55,384 bases of DNA from Flavobacteriaceae bacterium (GCA_017856235.1 JAFMFH010000005.1:1-55384), one strand, 5' to 3'. Shown: positions 17,109 through 27,449, counted from the stretch's first letter. The notes: generated from the letters alone by a model not told the origin. Numbers and translations are program-made.

Positions 17109-17987
17109 ATGAAAATTGCTATTTACATAGCATTTAATAATAGTTCTTCAGTTATTTGCTGCAAGGAAGTTATTGATATTGTATCAGAAGAAAATGATAT
17201 AATTATTGATTCAAAAATTAAAAATGATCTAAGTAAGGAATTACAGCATAAGTTTTCATTTTTTGATTCATCAGAACCTATTGATAATAATATTGACTAT
17301 GTTTTTGCGGTTGGTGGTGATGGAACAATATTAAGATCTATTACATATGTAAAAGATTCGGGAATACCAATTTTAGGAATAAATGCAGGAAGACTTGGTT
17401 TTTTAACTAGCGTACAAAAAGAAAATATAGACCAAGCTGTAAATAAACTTAAAGAAAAGAAATTTAGTATTATAGATAGAACGCTTCTAGAGGTAAAGTC
17501 ATATTCAGCCAGTAAACTTTTTTCATATGCATTAAATGAAGTTACAATTCAAAGAAAAGACTCTACATCTCTTCTAAATATATCATGTATGATTAATGAT
17601 GACTATCTAACTAATTATTGGTCAGATGGGTTAATAATATCAACTCCTACAGGTTCTACAGGTTATTCTCTAAGTAATGGTGGCTCAGTTGTATCTCCAG
17701 AGTCCAAGGTAATCATATTGAATCCAATCGCACCACATAATATTAATATGAGATCTCTAATAATTCCTGATGATTCAGAAGTTAAAATTCAAGTTGATGG
17801 AACTGATAATATTAATTTATCTTTGGACTCTAGAATGTACTCGTTTGAATCAAAAAATGAAATTCAGATTTCAAAATCAAAGTTCACAATAAAGACAATT
17901 AAACTTGATGATGATAACTTTTATAAAAGATTAAGAGAAAAACTCTTTTGGGGACAAGATATGAGAAATAATAAAGTAAGTGATTAA
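17109..17987 (+). CDS. nadK: NAD kinase
   Basis: Phosphorylates NAD to NADP. The ATP/NAD site motif is AVGGDGTILRS and the NE motif is NEVTIQRKDS; STPTGSTGYSLSNGGSVV is the conserved Thr/Gly-rich loop. The ATG at 17109 (MKIAIYIAFNN) gives 292 residues and the usual N-terminus; an in-frame TTG 15 bases upstream is too close to the promoter-like sequence to be used. It overlaps uppS by one base (TAATG). Confidence 0.96.
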   Translation: MKIAIYIAFNNSSSVICCKEVIDIVSEENDIIIDSKIKNDLSKELQHKFSFFDSSEPIDNNIDYVFAVGGDGTILRSITYVKDSGIPILGINAGRLGFLTSVQKENIDQAVNKLKEKKFSIIDRTLLEVKSYSASKLFSYALNEVTIQRKDSTSLLNISCMINDDYLTNYWSDGLIISTPTGSTGYSLSNGGSVVSPESKVIILNPIAPHNINMRSLIIPDDSEVKIQVDGTDNINLSLDSRMYSFESKNEIQISKSKFTIKTIKLDDDNFYKRLREKLFWGQDMRNNKVSD

Positions 17988-18697
17988 TGAATACGCCTAA
18001 TCATATAGCAATCATTATGGATGGTAATGGAAGATGGGCTGAACAAAAAGGAATGCCTCGAGAGTTTGGTCATCAAAATGGAGTTAGATCTGTAAAAAAG
18101 ATTGTTGAGGAGGCAAGCAAGCATAAGATAAAGTATTTAACTTTATTTGCATTCTCTATTGAAAACTGGGGAAGGCCTAACCATGAGATAGAAACATTAA
18201 TGAAATTATTAGTCGAAACTCTTAGAGATGAATTTGAAGATTTATTTAATAATAATGTTAGATTAAATGCAATAGGTGATGTTAAGTCACTTCCAGATGA
18301 AGTAATATATGAATTAAACAAAATTATAGATAATACAAAAGACAACTCAGGAATGACATTAACTTTAGCTTTGAGCTATGGTGGTAAACAGGAGATTTTT
18401 GAAGCTGTTAAAGAGATTTCCAAAAAAGTTAAAAATGAGATAATTTGTCTAGATAATTTTGATGATTCCATCATTAATGACCATCTTTACACAAAAAATT
18501 TACCAGATGTAGATTTGCTAATTAGAACTAGTGGTGAGCAAAGGATTAGCAATTTCTTATTATGGCAAATAGCATATGCTGAATTATATTTCACTGAAAC
18601 ATATTGGCCTGACTTTTCCGAAGTAGATTTTACAGATGCAATTATTGAATATCAAAAAAGAGAGAGAAGATTTGGAAAAACTAGTAAACAACTTTAG
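17987..18697 (+). CDS. uppS: Undecaprenyl diphosphate synthase
   Basis: cis-prenyltransferase making the C55 lipid carrier for peptidoglycan and polysaccharides. The signature IIMDGNGRWA near the N-terminus has the catalytic Asp, followed by GH and the FxxxW-like segment FAFSIENWGRP; the C-terminal RTSGEQRISNFLLWQIAYAE is also diagnostic. 236 residues, normal. It overlaps nadK upstream and bamA downstream; nadK-uppS-bamA is a conserved Bacteroidota block. Confidence 0.97.
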   Translation: MNTPNHIAIIMDGNGRWAEQKGMPREFGHQNGVRSVKKIVEEASKHKIKYLTLFAFSIENWGRPNHEIETLMKLLVETLRDEFEDLFNNNVRLNAIGDVKSLPDEVIYELNKIIDNTKDNSGMTLTLALSYGGKQEIFEAVKEISKKVKNEIICLDNFDDSIINDHLYTKNLPDVDLLIRTSGEQRISNFLLWQIAYAELYFTETYWPDFSEVDFTDAIIEYQKRERRFGKTSKQL

Positions 18698-21218
18698 ATC
18701 AAAAATTTTATATATTCTTGCTGTCCTGCTTTTAATGTCAGGGCTTGTTTATTCTCAAGATGTTTTCAGAAAGGGAGGTACTTATACTATTGATACTATA
18801 ACTGTTGTAGGGCTTAAAAATTTTAGTGATAAAACTGTAGTAACATATAGTGGACTTAGACAAGGTCAATCAATTCAAGTGCCTGGAGAAGAAATTAGCG
18901 CAATCTTAAAAAAACTTTGGAATTTAGAACTATTCAGTAATGTTGATCTTTATGTAACTGATATAAATAATGGAGCCATTAAATTGGAGATCAATGTAGA
19001 GGAATTACCAACATTATTGAAGTATAGAATAAATGGCATTAAAAAAGGTAAGGCAGAAACTTTTGAAAAGGAAACAGAATTATCAGAAGGTAAGAGATTA
19101 TCCGAAAGCTTTCTTACAAATACAAAGAACTATATAACGAATGAATTAAGGGAAGATGGTTATTTAAACTCTGAAGTTAAACTCTTAACCGTTCCTGACT
19201 CTATTGGCTCAAATAGAATCAACTTAGATATTAACATTGATAAAGGTGAAAGGGTTAAAATAAGAAATATAATTTTTTCAGGTAATGAAATTTTTGGAGA
19301 CTTTAAACTAAGATCAAAATTAAAAAAAACTAAGAAAAAATTTCCACTTAGATTTTGGAAAAAATCCAAACTTATTGATTCAGATTATATTGCAGATAAG
19401 GAGAATTTAATCTCATATTATAAAGAGAAAGGGTATAGAGATGCTCGTGTTGAATTTGATACAGTTGTTATAAACGATGAAAAGACAATTGATATTAACT
19501 TAAATATTGATGAGGGTAATAAGTATTATTTTGGAGACATTAACTATATTGGAAATAGTTCATATACTAATTTTCAGCTTGATCAAATATTAGGTATTAA
19601 AAAAGGTGATACCTACAATGGAGTTCTACTTAAAGAAAGAATACAAGACGAAAAACCTGATGCAAATGACATATCCAATCTATACCAAAATAGTGGATAC
19701 CTTTTTTCATCAGTTAATGCTGTTGAGGTAAGTGCTGAAAATGATACTATAGATTTTGAAATTAGGATTAACGAGGGTAAACTTGCTAGTTTTAATAAAA
19801 TTTCAGTAACTGGTAACACCAAGACTAATGATAATGTAATCTTCAGAGAGTTAAGAATTAAACCAGGAGAACTTTACAGTAAGGATAAAGTTGTAAGAAC
19901 AATTCGTGAAGTTGGACAATTAGGTTTCTTTGATGCAGAACAGATAAGCCCAGATTTTAAGAATGTTGATCCTAATCAAGGAACTGTTGATATAGAACTT
20001 GGATTAATTGAGGCTGGAGCAAGTCAATTAGAATTACAAGGTGGATATGGTGGAGGTGGATTCATGGGTACCTTTGGTGTGGCATTTAATAATTTTTCTG
20101 TTAAAAATATTAGAAATAGGAAGGCATGGCAACCATTCCCTAGTGGAGATGGACAAACACTAGCTATAAGACTTCAGACTAGTTCATTCTATAATACAAC
20201 TAGTTTTAGTTTTGTTGAGCCTTGGTTTGGAGGAAGAGAGCCTGTTCAATTCTCTGTATCTTTATCTTCTACAACTCAGTATAGATATGATTATTTTACC
20301 AGAAGGGCTGATAAAAGTCAATCATTTCAAATTAAAGGTTTTAACCTTGGGATAGCCAAGAGATTAAGGGTCCCTGACGATTATTTTGTATTATCTCAAT
20401 CAATTTCATATCAATATTATAATTTAAAAAATTATTATACGGGACTTTTTACATTTGGAGATGGAGAGTCTCATAATATTGCCTATAATATTGCACTATC
20501 AAGAAATAATACATTTACAAACCCCATTTTTCCTGTAGGTGGATCAAGTTTTTCTCTTAGTGCAAGATTATCTCCGCCTTATTCTTTAATTAGTGGTGAT
20601 GACTTTTCTGATATTGATGAAAGACCTGAATACTTGGACAGAAATGGAAACCCTATTCAGGCTGAAATTGATCAAGCAAAGTTTAGATGGTTAGAATTTT
20701 ATAAAGTTAAATTTGATGGTAGTTGGTATACAAGATTATTTGGTAAGTTTGTTTTAAAAGCTCAAACTGACTTTGGGTTTTTAGGTACTTATAATAAAAA
20801 TAAAGGTAATATACCTTTTGAAAGATTTTTTCTGGGTGGAGATGGAATGATGCAGTATGCTCTAGATGGAAGAGAAACAATTGCTTTAAGGGGATATGAA
20901 AATCAATCTTTATCGAGTAGAGATGGTTCAATTATTTATAACAAATTTTCTCTTGAACTTCGTTACCCAATAAGTTTAAAACCAAGTGCATCTGTATTTG
21001 CCTTAAGTTTCTTAGAGGCTGGAAATGGATTTGACAATTTCAAAGATTATAATCCATTTGATCTAAAGAGATCAGCTGGAATAGGAGTAAGAGTTTTTAT
21101 GCCTGCTTTTGGACTTCTAGGTATTGACTTTGGTTATGGATTTGATAGTACAAATCTTTCTAATACTGGCGTACCTTCTGGATGGCAAACACACTTTGTA
21201 ATAGGTCAACAATTTTAG
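18672..21218 (+). CDS. bamA: Outer-membrane assembly factor BamA
   Basis: Essential barrel that inserts outer-membrane proteins. From the chosen start the protein is 848 residues: signal peptide with core ILYILAVLLLMSGLVYSQ, five POTRA domains (to about residue 400), and a 16-strand barrel with the conserved lid motif region ending in FVIGQQF. Start choice: the upstream ATG at 18636 adds 12 charged residues and deepens the overlap with uppS to 62 bases; TTG at 18672 gives a compact signal peptide (MEKLVNNFRSK...). Either is possible. The signal peptide and the position after uppS are typical. Followed by skp/ompH. Confidence 0.94.
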   Translation: MEKLVNNFRSKILYILAVLLLMSGLVYSQDVFRKGGTYTIDTITVVGLKNFSDKTVVTYSGLRQGQSIQVPGEEISAILKKLWNLELFSNVDLYVTDINNGAIKLEINVEELPTLLKYRINGIKKGKAETFEKETELSEGKRLSESFLTNTKNYITNELREDGYLNSEVKLLTVPDSIGSNRINLDINIDKGERVKIRNIIFSGNEIFGDFKLRSKLKKTKKKFPLRFWKKSKLIDSDYIADKENLISYYKEKGYRDARVEFDTVVINDEKTIDINLNIDEGNKYYFGDINYIGNSSYTNFQLDQILGIKKGDTYNGVLLKERIQDEKPDANDISNLYQNSGYLFSSVNAVEVSAENDTIDFEIRINEGKLASFNKISVTGNTKTNDNVIFRELRIKPGELYSKDKVVRTIREVGQLGFFDAEQISPDFKNVDPNQGTVDIELGLIEAGASQLELQGGYGGGGFMGTFGVAFNNFSVKNIRNRKAWQPFPSGDGQTLAIRLQTSSFYNTTSFSFVEPWFGGREPVQFSVSLSSTTQYRYDYFTRRADKSQSFQIKGFNLGIAKRLRVPDDYFVLSQSISYQYYNLKNYYTGLFTFGDGESHNIAYNIALSRNNTFTNPIFPVGGSSFSLSARLSPPYSLISGDDFSDIDERPEYLDRNGNPIQAEIDQAKFRWLEFYKVKFDGSWYTRLFGKFVLKAQTDFGFLGTYNKNKGNIPFERFFLGGDGMMQYALDGRETIALRGYENQSLSSRDGSIIYNKFSLELRYPISLKPSASVFALSFLEAGNGFDNFKDYNPFDLKRSAGIGVRVFMPAFGLLGIDFGYGFDSTNLSNTGVPSGWQTHFVIGQQF

Positions 21219-21267
21219 CAATATTTGAATAAAAATTACGATATTGCAATTCAAAAAAAATTAATAG

Positions 21268-21777
21268 ATGATGAAATCAGTAATAAAATTAATCACTGCA
21301 GCTTTTTTGTCTTTAGCACCACTTTCTGCTAATGCTCAGTCTAATGTTGCACATATAAATGTTCAACAATTAATAAGTGAAATGCCTGAAGTAATTGCAG
21401 CTCAGAATGAGTTAGCAAAGCTTGAGAAAGATTATACTACGCAAATAGATAATGCTTTTAGAGAATTTCAGACTAAAGCTCAATCTTATTCAGCAGATGC
21501 TGCAAATCAAACCGATGTTACAAATCAAGCAAGACAAAAAGAGCTTGAAAGTATGCAGACTAATTTACAAGAGTTTAGAGATTCAGCAGCTCAAGAGCTA
21601 CAAAAAAAGCAAATGGATCTGATGACCCCTCTTTTGGAGAAAGCTAGAGATGCAATTACTAAAGTAGGAAAAGAACAAGGTTTTAATTACGTAATAGATT
21701 CTAGTCCAAACGGAGGAATCATACTTGCAGATGGAAAAGATCTTTTAGCAGATGTAAAGAAAGAACTAGGATTCTAA
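21268..21777 (+). CDS. OmpH/Skp-family periplasmic chaperone
   Basis: The 169-residue protein has a signal peptide ending near PLSANAQ and then a long helical region (about 45-135) rich in Gln, Ala, Lys and Glu that forms the Skp prefoldin-like arms; the C-terminal strand segment FNYVIDSSPNGGIILADGKDLL is family-typical. It carries unfolded outer-membrane proteins to BamA. Flavobacteria usually carry two adjacent ompH genes after bamA; here there is one. It ends 7 bases from the convergent tsaB. Confidence 0.93.
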   Translation: MMKSVIKLITAAFLSLAPLSANAQSNVAHINVQQLISEMPEVIAAQNELAKLEKDYTTQIDNAFREFQTKAQSYSADAANQTDVTNQARQKELESMQTNLQEFRDSAAQELQKKQMDLMTPLLEKARDAITKVGKEQGFNYVIDSSPNGGIILADGKDLLADVKKELGF

Positions 21778-21784
21778 AAGAAGT

Positions 21785-22444
21785 CTAAGTTATGTAAGGC
21801 TTTTTAACATAAAGAGGCTCACTATAAGCTAAGTTTTCAAATCTTTTCTCTTTAAATGATTCATAGGATAGATTAATCATATTAATAGATGATATTGGCT
21901 TATATTGTAGTTTAACCTGATCATTGATAATAGAATTGATATACTCAAATGATTCTTTATTATTAACTACAATTGTAGAGTCTTCTTTGATATTTCTATT
22001 AATAAAATTAGAGTCAACCTTATCTATTAATGGAGTACCTAGTTCATTTAATCCATTTTCAAAAGTTGATAAATAGTAGAAATCACCCTTGTCATTTATC
22101 ATTGGTATAATATATTCAGAATCACTTTTTATAGAATTTGCTAAAATTTTTAGAGATGAGATACCTATCAAATTTATTTTATGTGGATAGCATAGTCCTT
22201 TAGCAACAGAAAAACCAATTCTAAGCCCTGTAAAGGATCCTGGTCCAACACCTATAGCAACAGCAGATAAGTCTTTGACACTTAGATTATTTTGAGATAA
22301 AATATCTCTTATTGTAGTTGTTAAAAGTTCACTGTGACGATATTTATCATCCTCTAAGTCAAAATTTGATAGAAGCTCACCTTTTGAAGATAAAGTAACT
22401 GAACAGTTTTTACTGGAAGTCTCAAAATTTAAAATTAAAGACAT
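21785..22444 (-). CDS. tsaB: tRNA threonylcarbamoyladenosine biosynthesis protein TsaB
   Basis: Partner of TsaD in making t6A37 of ANN-decoding tRNAs. The 219-residue ASKHA-fold protein has LNFETSSKNCSVTL near the N-terminus and the signature AIGVGPGSFTGLRIGFSVAKGL. Last gene of the efflux operon, 6 bases after the TolC stop; the tsaB/TolC neighbourhood recurs in flavobacteria, although the functions are unrelated. Confidence 0.95.
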   Translation of the reverse strand: MSLILNFETSSKNCSVTLSSKGELLSNFDLEDDKYRHSELLTTTIRDILSQNNLSVKDLSAVAIGVGPGSFTGLRIGFSVAKGLCYPHKINLIGISSLKILANSIKSDSEYIIPMINDKGDFYYLSTFENGLNELGTPLIDKVDSNFINRNIKEDSTIVVNNKESFEYINSIINDQVKLQYKPISSINMINLSYESFKEKRFENLAYSEPLYVKKPYIT

Positions 22445-22450
22445 TAAAAT

Positions 22451-23785
22451 TTAATTATCCATTGGTATTGATAATGGAAGACCAAAATAAAATTCTAAAA
22501 CTTTTAGTCTAAAGATATAGTCAAACTTTGCTCTAATATTTTCTGAAACAGCAGCTTCATATAACTGTTTTGATTGGATAAAGTCAAATGAATTTAGTGA
22601 ACCTAATAAAAATCGATCAGATGCATCTTCAAATGCACTTTCTAAAGACTTTACAGTTTTGTTGGAAGCTTCGTAGAATTTGATAGCACCAACAAGATCA
22701 TTATATGCTTGATTAATGGTATTTTCTAAATTAAGTTTCTCTTGTTCATATTGAAATTTTAATCTATCTAAATTGATCTTAGATCTTTCAATATTATTTG
22801 AAATTGCTTTACCTTGAAATATTGGGATATTAAGCCCAAATCCATAAGTTTGACCTTTATTAAAATCTAATTGATCATTAAAGCTTGGTGCATTATCAAG
22901 ATATGAAACTCTTGTATTAAATGAATAAAATGATGTTAATGAAGGTAACCTAAATGACTTAGCAATATTAATATCTTTTTCTGCTATAGAAATATTTGTC
23001 TCTGCAAGTTTAATATCATTTCTAAAAGTTTTAGCTTTTTCATAAATTTCTTTAGGAGAATTTTCTAGTATATCAGAGAAAGGTATACTGAAATCTTCAT
23101 CTGCTATGTCAAAGCTTTCATAGTTATCAATTAAAAGCACTTGAGCAAGATTTAGTTTGGCATCTCTTAGATTATTTTCTGCTAAAACAACATTTTGCTC
23201 CTGTGACGCTAGATTTGCTTCTATCTCAAATATTTGCCTTGGCGAAAATATACCTGATTCAATTAAATCTTTAGTCCTTTTATATTCTTCTTTTGTTATT
23301 TCTAGTTGAGATTTTTGAACCTTGAGTATCTCCTTGTTAAACATTATCTGTAAATAAGAATTCGCAACAAAAAGCTTAACATCATCTTTAATATCTTCAA
23401 GCTGATATTTTGAAGCAAGTATTTCAAGGTTTGCCCTATGTAATTGATAGACATTTCTTGATCCACTGTATACTGGAAGACCAACTGATGCACTTGCCGA
23501 TGAAAATTGGGTAGTTATTTCTTCAATAATATTAGTTGTAACATTAATTCCTCTGCCAACATTCCACTGATGGTTTGCAGAAGCACCAATATTTGGAAGA
23601 AAGTTTCCAATTGCATCAGATTTTGATAATTCAGAATTTTTAAGATTCAATTCTGATTGCTTTATGTTTATGTTTTTTTCTAGTGCAATATCAATAGCAT
23701 CTTGAAGAGAAATTATTTCAATATTCCCCTGAGAAAAAAGTGTGGTAGAAAATAAGAATGTAAATAATATGTTTTTTTCTATCAT
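22451..23785 (-). CDS. TolC-family outer-membrane efflux protein
   Basis: Forms the outer-membrane/periplasmic duct of the tripartite pump encoded with it. With the ATG at 23785 the protein is 444 residues, starts with a signal peptide ending in TTLFSQG, and contains two OEP repeats of long coiled-coil helices, a pattern seen as DAIDIALEKNINIKQSELNLKNSE and again near EKARTFRNDIKLAETNIS-like segments. A longer frame from 23839 would run 44 bases into the preceding adaptor gene and place extra residues before the signal peptide, so it is rejected. Ten bases separate it from the adaptor stop. Confidence 0.93.
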   Translation of the reverse strand: MIEKNILFTFLFSTTLFSQGNIEIISLQDAIDIALEKNINIKQSELNLKNSELSKSDAIGNFLPNIGASANHQWNVGRGINVTTNIIEEITTQFSSASASVGLPVYSGSRNVYQLHRANLEILASKYQLEDIKDDVKLFVANSYLQIMFNKEILKVQKSQLEITKEEYKRTKDLIESGIFSPRQIFEIEANLASQEQNVVLAENNLRDAKLNLAQVLLIDNYESFDIADEDFSIPFSDILENSPKEIYEKAKTFRNDIKLAETNISIAEKDINIAKSFRLPSLTSFYSFNTRVSYLDNAPSFNDQLDFNKGQTYGFGLNIPIFQGKAISNNIERSKINLDRLKFQYEQEKLNLENTINQAYNDLVGAIKFYEASNKTVKSLESAFEDASDRFLLGSLNSFDFIQSKQLYEAAVSENIRAKFDYIFRLKVLEFYFGLPLSIPMDN

Positions 23786-23795
23786 GATATTTATT

Positions 23796-24932
23796 TTAAT
23801 CTTCTCTAAATTGATCAAACGCAGATTCTTCTGGTTCAATTTTTATAGGCTCCGTTTTATTCCAAATTTTAATTTTATCTTCCATTGAAACTCCTGATAA
23901 AATTTCTACTTTAATTCCATCTGATAATCCAATAGTAATATCTCTTCTCTCAAAATTTTGATCAGAAACTTCAACTTCAACATAAGGTTGTTGTGTTCTT
24001 CTATCAAATTGAAGAAGCGCCTCTGCAATTACCATAATTTCTTGTTTATCTTCAACAACTAATGAACCATTTGCACTGTAACCAGCTCTAATAAATGTAT
24101 CTTCATCTAAAATCAAGTCAGCTTCTATTTTGAATTGGACAGCACCTCCTTGTTCGGTACCCTTTGGGGCAACAAATTTTAGTTTTGCATCGAATTCTTT
24201 TTCTGGAATTGCAGCCATATTTACAATTAGAGATTGTCCGATTTCAAGTTTGCCAACTTCTGCCTCATCAACTTGACCTTCAAAAATCATTTTATTTAAA
24301 TCTGCAATTATTGCAACAGAAGTCCCTTCATTAAAATTATTTGCTGCTATTACTTGATCACCTAATTTTACTGGAATCTCTAATATAGTTCCTGATACTG
24401 TAGCTCTAATATTTGTATTTGCTGTTGAAGATCCAGCTACAGAACCTTTTCTTAATATTTCTAAATCATTTTCTGCTGCAAGTAAATTTTCTTTTGCACT
24501 ATTAAAGCTAAGTTCGGCATCCTCATAATCCTGCTGTGAAATAATATCCTTTTGAAATAATTCTTTAGCTCTTTTAAATTGTCTATCTGCATTTTCAACT
24601 GTTAATTTTGCAGCAGTTACCTGCGCCCTAGCTGCATAAACTGATCTCTCATCTGGTACAACCTTTATTATTGCAATCAATTGGCCATTTTCAACAATGT
24701 CTCCTTCCTCTACTAGAATGTTGTCAATTATTCCATTTAATTGAGGTTTTATATCAACTTCATCTTCTGGAATAACAGTTCCTGTTACCACAGAGGTTTT
24801 TTGAATGCTAGAAATAAATGGAGTCGAAGTGTCATACTGAATAGATGGTGTACTGTTTGTTCTAACAAAATAGGCTATGGCAAATAATAGACCTAAGATT
24901 AGTAAAACGATTAAGATATTTTTTGTTTTCAT
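23796..24932 (-). CDS. MacA/HlyD-type periplasmic adaptor
   Basis: A 378-residue membrane-fusion protein with an N-terminal membrane anchor (about 5-22), a biotinyl-lipoyl-like half (DIKPQLNGIIDNILVEEGDIVENGQ), a coiled-coil hairpin (about 100-160), the second lipoyl half (ATVSGTILEIPVKLGDQV), and beta-barrel/membrane-proximal domains. It bridges the MacB-type permeases and TolC. It lies 17 bases downstream of the second permease gene, within the same operon. Confidence 0.93.
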   Translation of the reverse strand: MKTKNILIVLLILGLLFAIAYFVRTNSTPSIQYDTSTPFISSIQKTSVVTGTVIPEDEVDIKPQLNGIIDNILVEEGDIVENGQLIAIIKVVPDERSVYAARAQVTAAKLTVENADRQFKRAKELFQKDIISQQDYEDAELSFNSAKENLLAAENDLEILRKGSVAGSSTANTNIRATVSGTILEIPVKLGDQVIAANNFNEGTSVAIIADLNKMIFEGQVDEAEVGKLEIGQSLIVNMAAIPEKEFDAKLKFVAPKGTEQGGAVQFKIEADLILDEDTFIRAGYSANGSLVVEDKQEIMVIAEALLQFDRRTQQPYVEVEVSDQNFERRDITIGLSDGIKVEILSGVSMEDKIKIWNKTEPIKIEPEESAFDQFRED

Positions 24933-24949
24933 TCTTATTTGTTTAATTA

Positions 24950-26224
24950 TTATTCTTCTCGAAGAGCTTCAATTGGTTTAATACTTACAGCTCTTTCTGC
25001 TGGTATTAGTCCAATAAGAGTTCCAAGTGTTATCATTGTTATAAAAGCACCAGATACAATAGCTAAAGGTACAGTAGGATTTGCAAAAGGAAAATCTTCT
25101 AATCCTGATGTACCAATATTAATTAGGAATAATAGAGAAGCGCCAACTATAACACCTATAATTCCTGCAATAATGGTAAGGAATACAGATTCAAGAACAA
25201 TTTGAACCTTTATTTCTCCTGGAGTAGCTCCAAGAGCTCTTCTAATTCCAAGCTCATTTGTTCTTTCTTTAACGGCAATAAGCATAATATTACCAATACC
25301 TATCACACCTGCAAAAATTGTAGCAATTCCCACAACTAGTGAAAGAAACACCATACCTCTTGTAAATTTAATTATACTTTCAAATAGTGAACCTATGTTA
25401 AATGATCCAAACGCCTTATCATCTTCTGGATGTATAATCTTTCTTACTTTAAGATTTTCCTTTATAGTCTCTTCTAAATAGTTCGGGTTTACATAATCAT
25501 ATCCAGAGATAAACATAAATCCAAATCTATCGCCTCGATTATATATTTTGGCAAAAGTTGAATATGGAATTGTAATATCAGAGTCTGTTCCAAATCCATC
25601 TCCTTCAGAATATTTTTCAACACCAATAACTTTAAAGTTTATATCATTAATTCTAATATATTTACCAAGAGGGTCTTCATCTTGATCAAAAAGTCTTTCT
25701 TGAGTACCTTCACCTATAACAGCAACCTTTCTCTCATATTTTATATCTTGATCATTTATATATCTTCCTCCATCATAAATTTTAATTACAGAAATTTTGG
25801 CTTGGTCAGGGAAATTTCCAAATAAATTAAAGTTATCCGATTTAAGCCCTCTAACAACTAATGGAGGTGAACCAGAAAAAGCGCCTGCTTGTAGACCAGG
25901 AGATATATATTGAATCTCTGGAATTCTATCAGTTAAATATTCTACATCTGATAATTCAAATGTTGGAAATCTACCTTCCTCAAAGCCTTTATATGGCATA
26001 GTTGTAGACTGAACCCATATTCCCATAGAATTTTTACTAAGTCCACTAAAAGCCTCATCAAAACCATTTTCAAGTCCTTTTGCTGATCCTGCTAATGCAA
26101 TATAAATGAATATTCCCCAAAATACACCAATGGAAGTGATGATAGTCCTAGTCCTGTTTTTTGAAATAGATTCAAAAATCTCGTCCCAAGTGTCCCTTTC
26201 AAATATTTTTTTTAAACTATTCAT
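24950..26224 (-). CDS. MacB/FtsX-type ABC permease, second copy
   Basis: The 424-residue protein has one N-terminal membrane helix (about 27-47), a large periplasmic MacB_PCD domain (about 50-270), and three C-terminal helices of the FtsX domain with IAVKERTNELGIRRALGATPGEIKVQI, the coupling-helix region. It has no ATPase domain; the ATPase is a separate gene. It overlaps the first permease gene by 8 bases and is its probable heterodimer partner. Confidence 0.93.
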   Translation of the reverse strand: MNSLKKIFERDTWDEIFESISKNRTRTIITSIGVFWGIFIYIALAGSAKGLENGFDEAFSGLSKNSMGIWVQSTTMPYKGFEEGRFPTFELSDVEYLTDRIPEIQYISPGLQAGAFSGSPPLVVRGLKSDNFNLFGNFPDQAKISVIKIYDGGRYINDQDIKYERKVAVIGEGTQERLFDQDEDPLGKYIRINDINFKVIGVEKYSEGDGFGTDSDITIPYSTFAKIYNRGDRFGFMFISGYDYVNPNYLEETIKENLKVRKIIHPEDDKAFGSFNIGSLFESIIKFTRGMVFLSLVVGIATIFAGVIGIGNIMLIAVKERTNELGIRRALGATPGEIKVQIVLESVFLTIIAGIIGVIVGASLLFLINIGTSGLEDFPFANPTVPLAIVSGAFITMITLGTLIGLIPAERAVSIKPIEALREE

Positions 26225-27449
26225 CTCTTAAGGCTAAAATTGGTTTAATACTTGCTGCTCTTTTTGCTGGAACGTAGCCAGCAATTACTCCAAAAACAAT
26301 TAAAATAACTGTTGCAAAAAATGCAATACCAAAATCAACTCCTGCTCTTGTAATAAAATAATCTTGTAAAGCACCTGAGTCCAGTGAACTAAGAATAATA
26401 ATCCCTAAAATCATTCCAAAAAAACCAGAAAGTGTTGTAATAAAAATTGATTCACTTAATATCATCTTAATAATTTCTGTTGGCTGAGCACCTAATGCTT
26501 TTCTGATTCCTAATTCTTTTGTTCTTTCTTTTACTATGAAAACCATGATATTAGAGATGCCAATAATTCCTGCTATTAGTGTCCCTATACCGACAAATGT
26601 TACAATTATTTGAAGAGCATTAGCAAATTGAAGTGACCTGTCAATCTCATCAGCAATATTTCTCACACGGATTCCACTGGGATCTGATGGGTCAATAGAT
26701 TTTTTCTTTTTTAAAAATGACTTAATATTATTTGATAATTTAACAGCACCTGATCCGCCTATACTCTGATCAAAAGTTAAGGCTAAAGTACCTATTACAT
26801 CAGTGCCTTTTAATATCTGCTGTCTTGTAGTATATGGAATAATTAACTTGTTTTCTTCAGTATCTCCACTGGTATCTTGAAAAACTCCTACAACTTTAAA
26901 TGCTCTTGAACCAAGATTAATAAATTTACCTATTGGGTCTTCTCCTCTAAATATATCTCTAGCAACCAGTCTACCAATTGTAGTAACTTTATTTTTTTCT
27001 TCTATATCTTTTTCATTTATATATCTACCCTTCATCAAAACATGCTTCTCTATTTGTTGGTTTGATGGACCCACAGCATTAATATCAAATTGAAATGATT
27101 CTAATTTGTATTTGATTGTCTCATTGACAAATAATCTTGGATTTACGAATTCTATTGAACTAGAAAATTCATTTTGTAGATCTAAAACATCTTCATTTTT
27201 AAGTTCAATTATTCTATTAGTTTTAAATCCTCCATAGGGTTTAGTTGTTTTACCTGGATATATAAAAATCACATTGTTGGCTTCGTTAAGAAACAAATCA
27301 CTGTATGAATTCTTAAGCCCCTCGCCAAGTCCAAATAATATAATAAAAATTAATATACCTAAAGACACAGTCATACCTGATAATGCAGTCCTAAGTTTAT
27401 TTTTCTTAATAGACTGAAATATTTCTTTCCAGCGTTCTATATTAAACAT
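26217..27449 (-). CDS. MacB/FtsX-type ABC permease, first copy
   Basis: Like its neighbour: an N-terminal helix (about 22-42), a periplasmic domain, and three C-terminal helices with VKERTKELGIRKALGAQPTEIIKMIL. 410 residues. Both permeases share the ERT(N/K)ELGIR(R/K)ALGA motif, consistent with an ancient duplication. The gene overlaps the ATPase gene by 8 bases, so translation is probably coupled. Confidence 0.93.
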   Translation of the reverse strand: MFNIERWKEIFQSIKKNKLRTALSGMTVSLGILIFIILFGLGEGLKNSYSDLFLNEANNVIFIYPGKTTKPYGGFKTNRIIELKNEDVLDLQNEFSSSIEFVNPRLFVNETIKYKLESFQFDINAVGPSNQQIEKHVLMKGRYINEKDIEEKNKVTTIGRLVARDIFRGEDPIGKFINLGSRAFKVVGVFQDTSGDTEENKLIIPYTTRQQILKGTDVIGTLALTFDQSIGGSGAVKLSNNIKSFLKKKKSIDPSDPSGIRVRNIADEIDRSLQFANALQIIVTFVGIGTLIAGIIGISNIMVFIVKERTKELGIRKALGAQPTEIIKMILSESIFITTLSGFFGMILGIIILSSLDSGALQDYFITRAGVDFGIAFFATVILIVFGVIAGYVPAKRAASIKPILALRDE

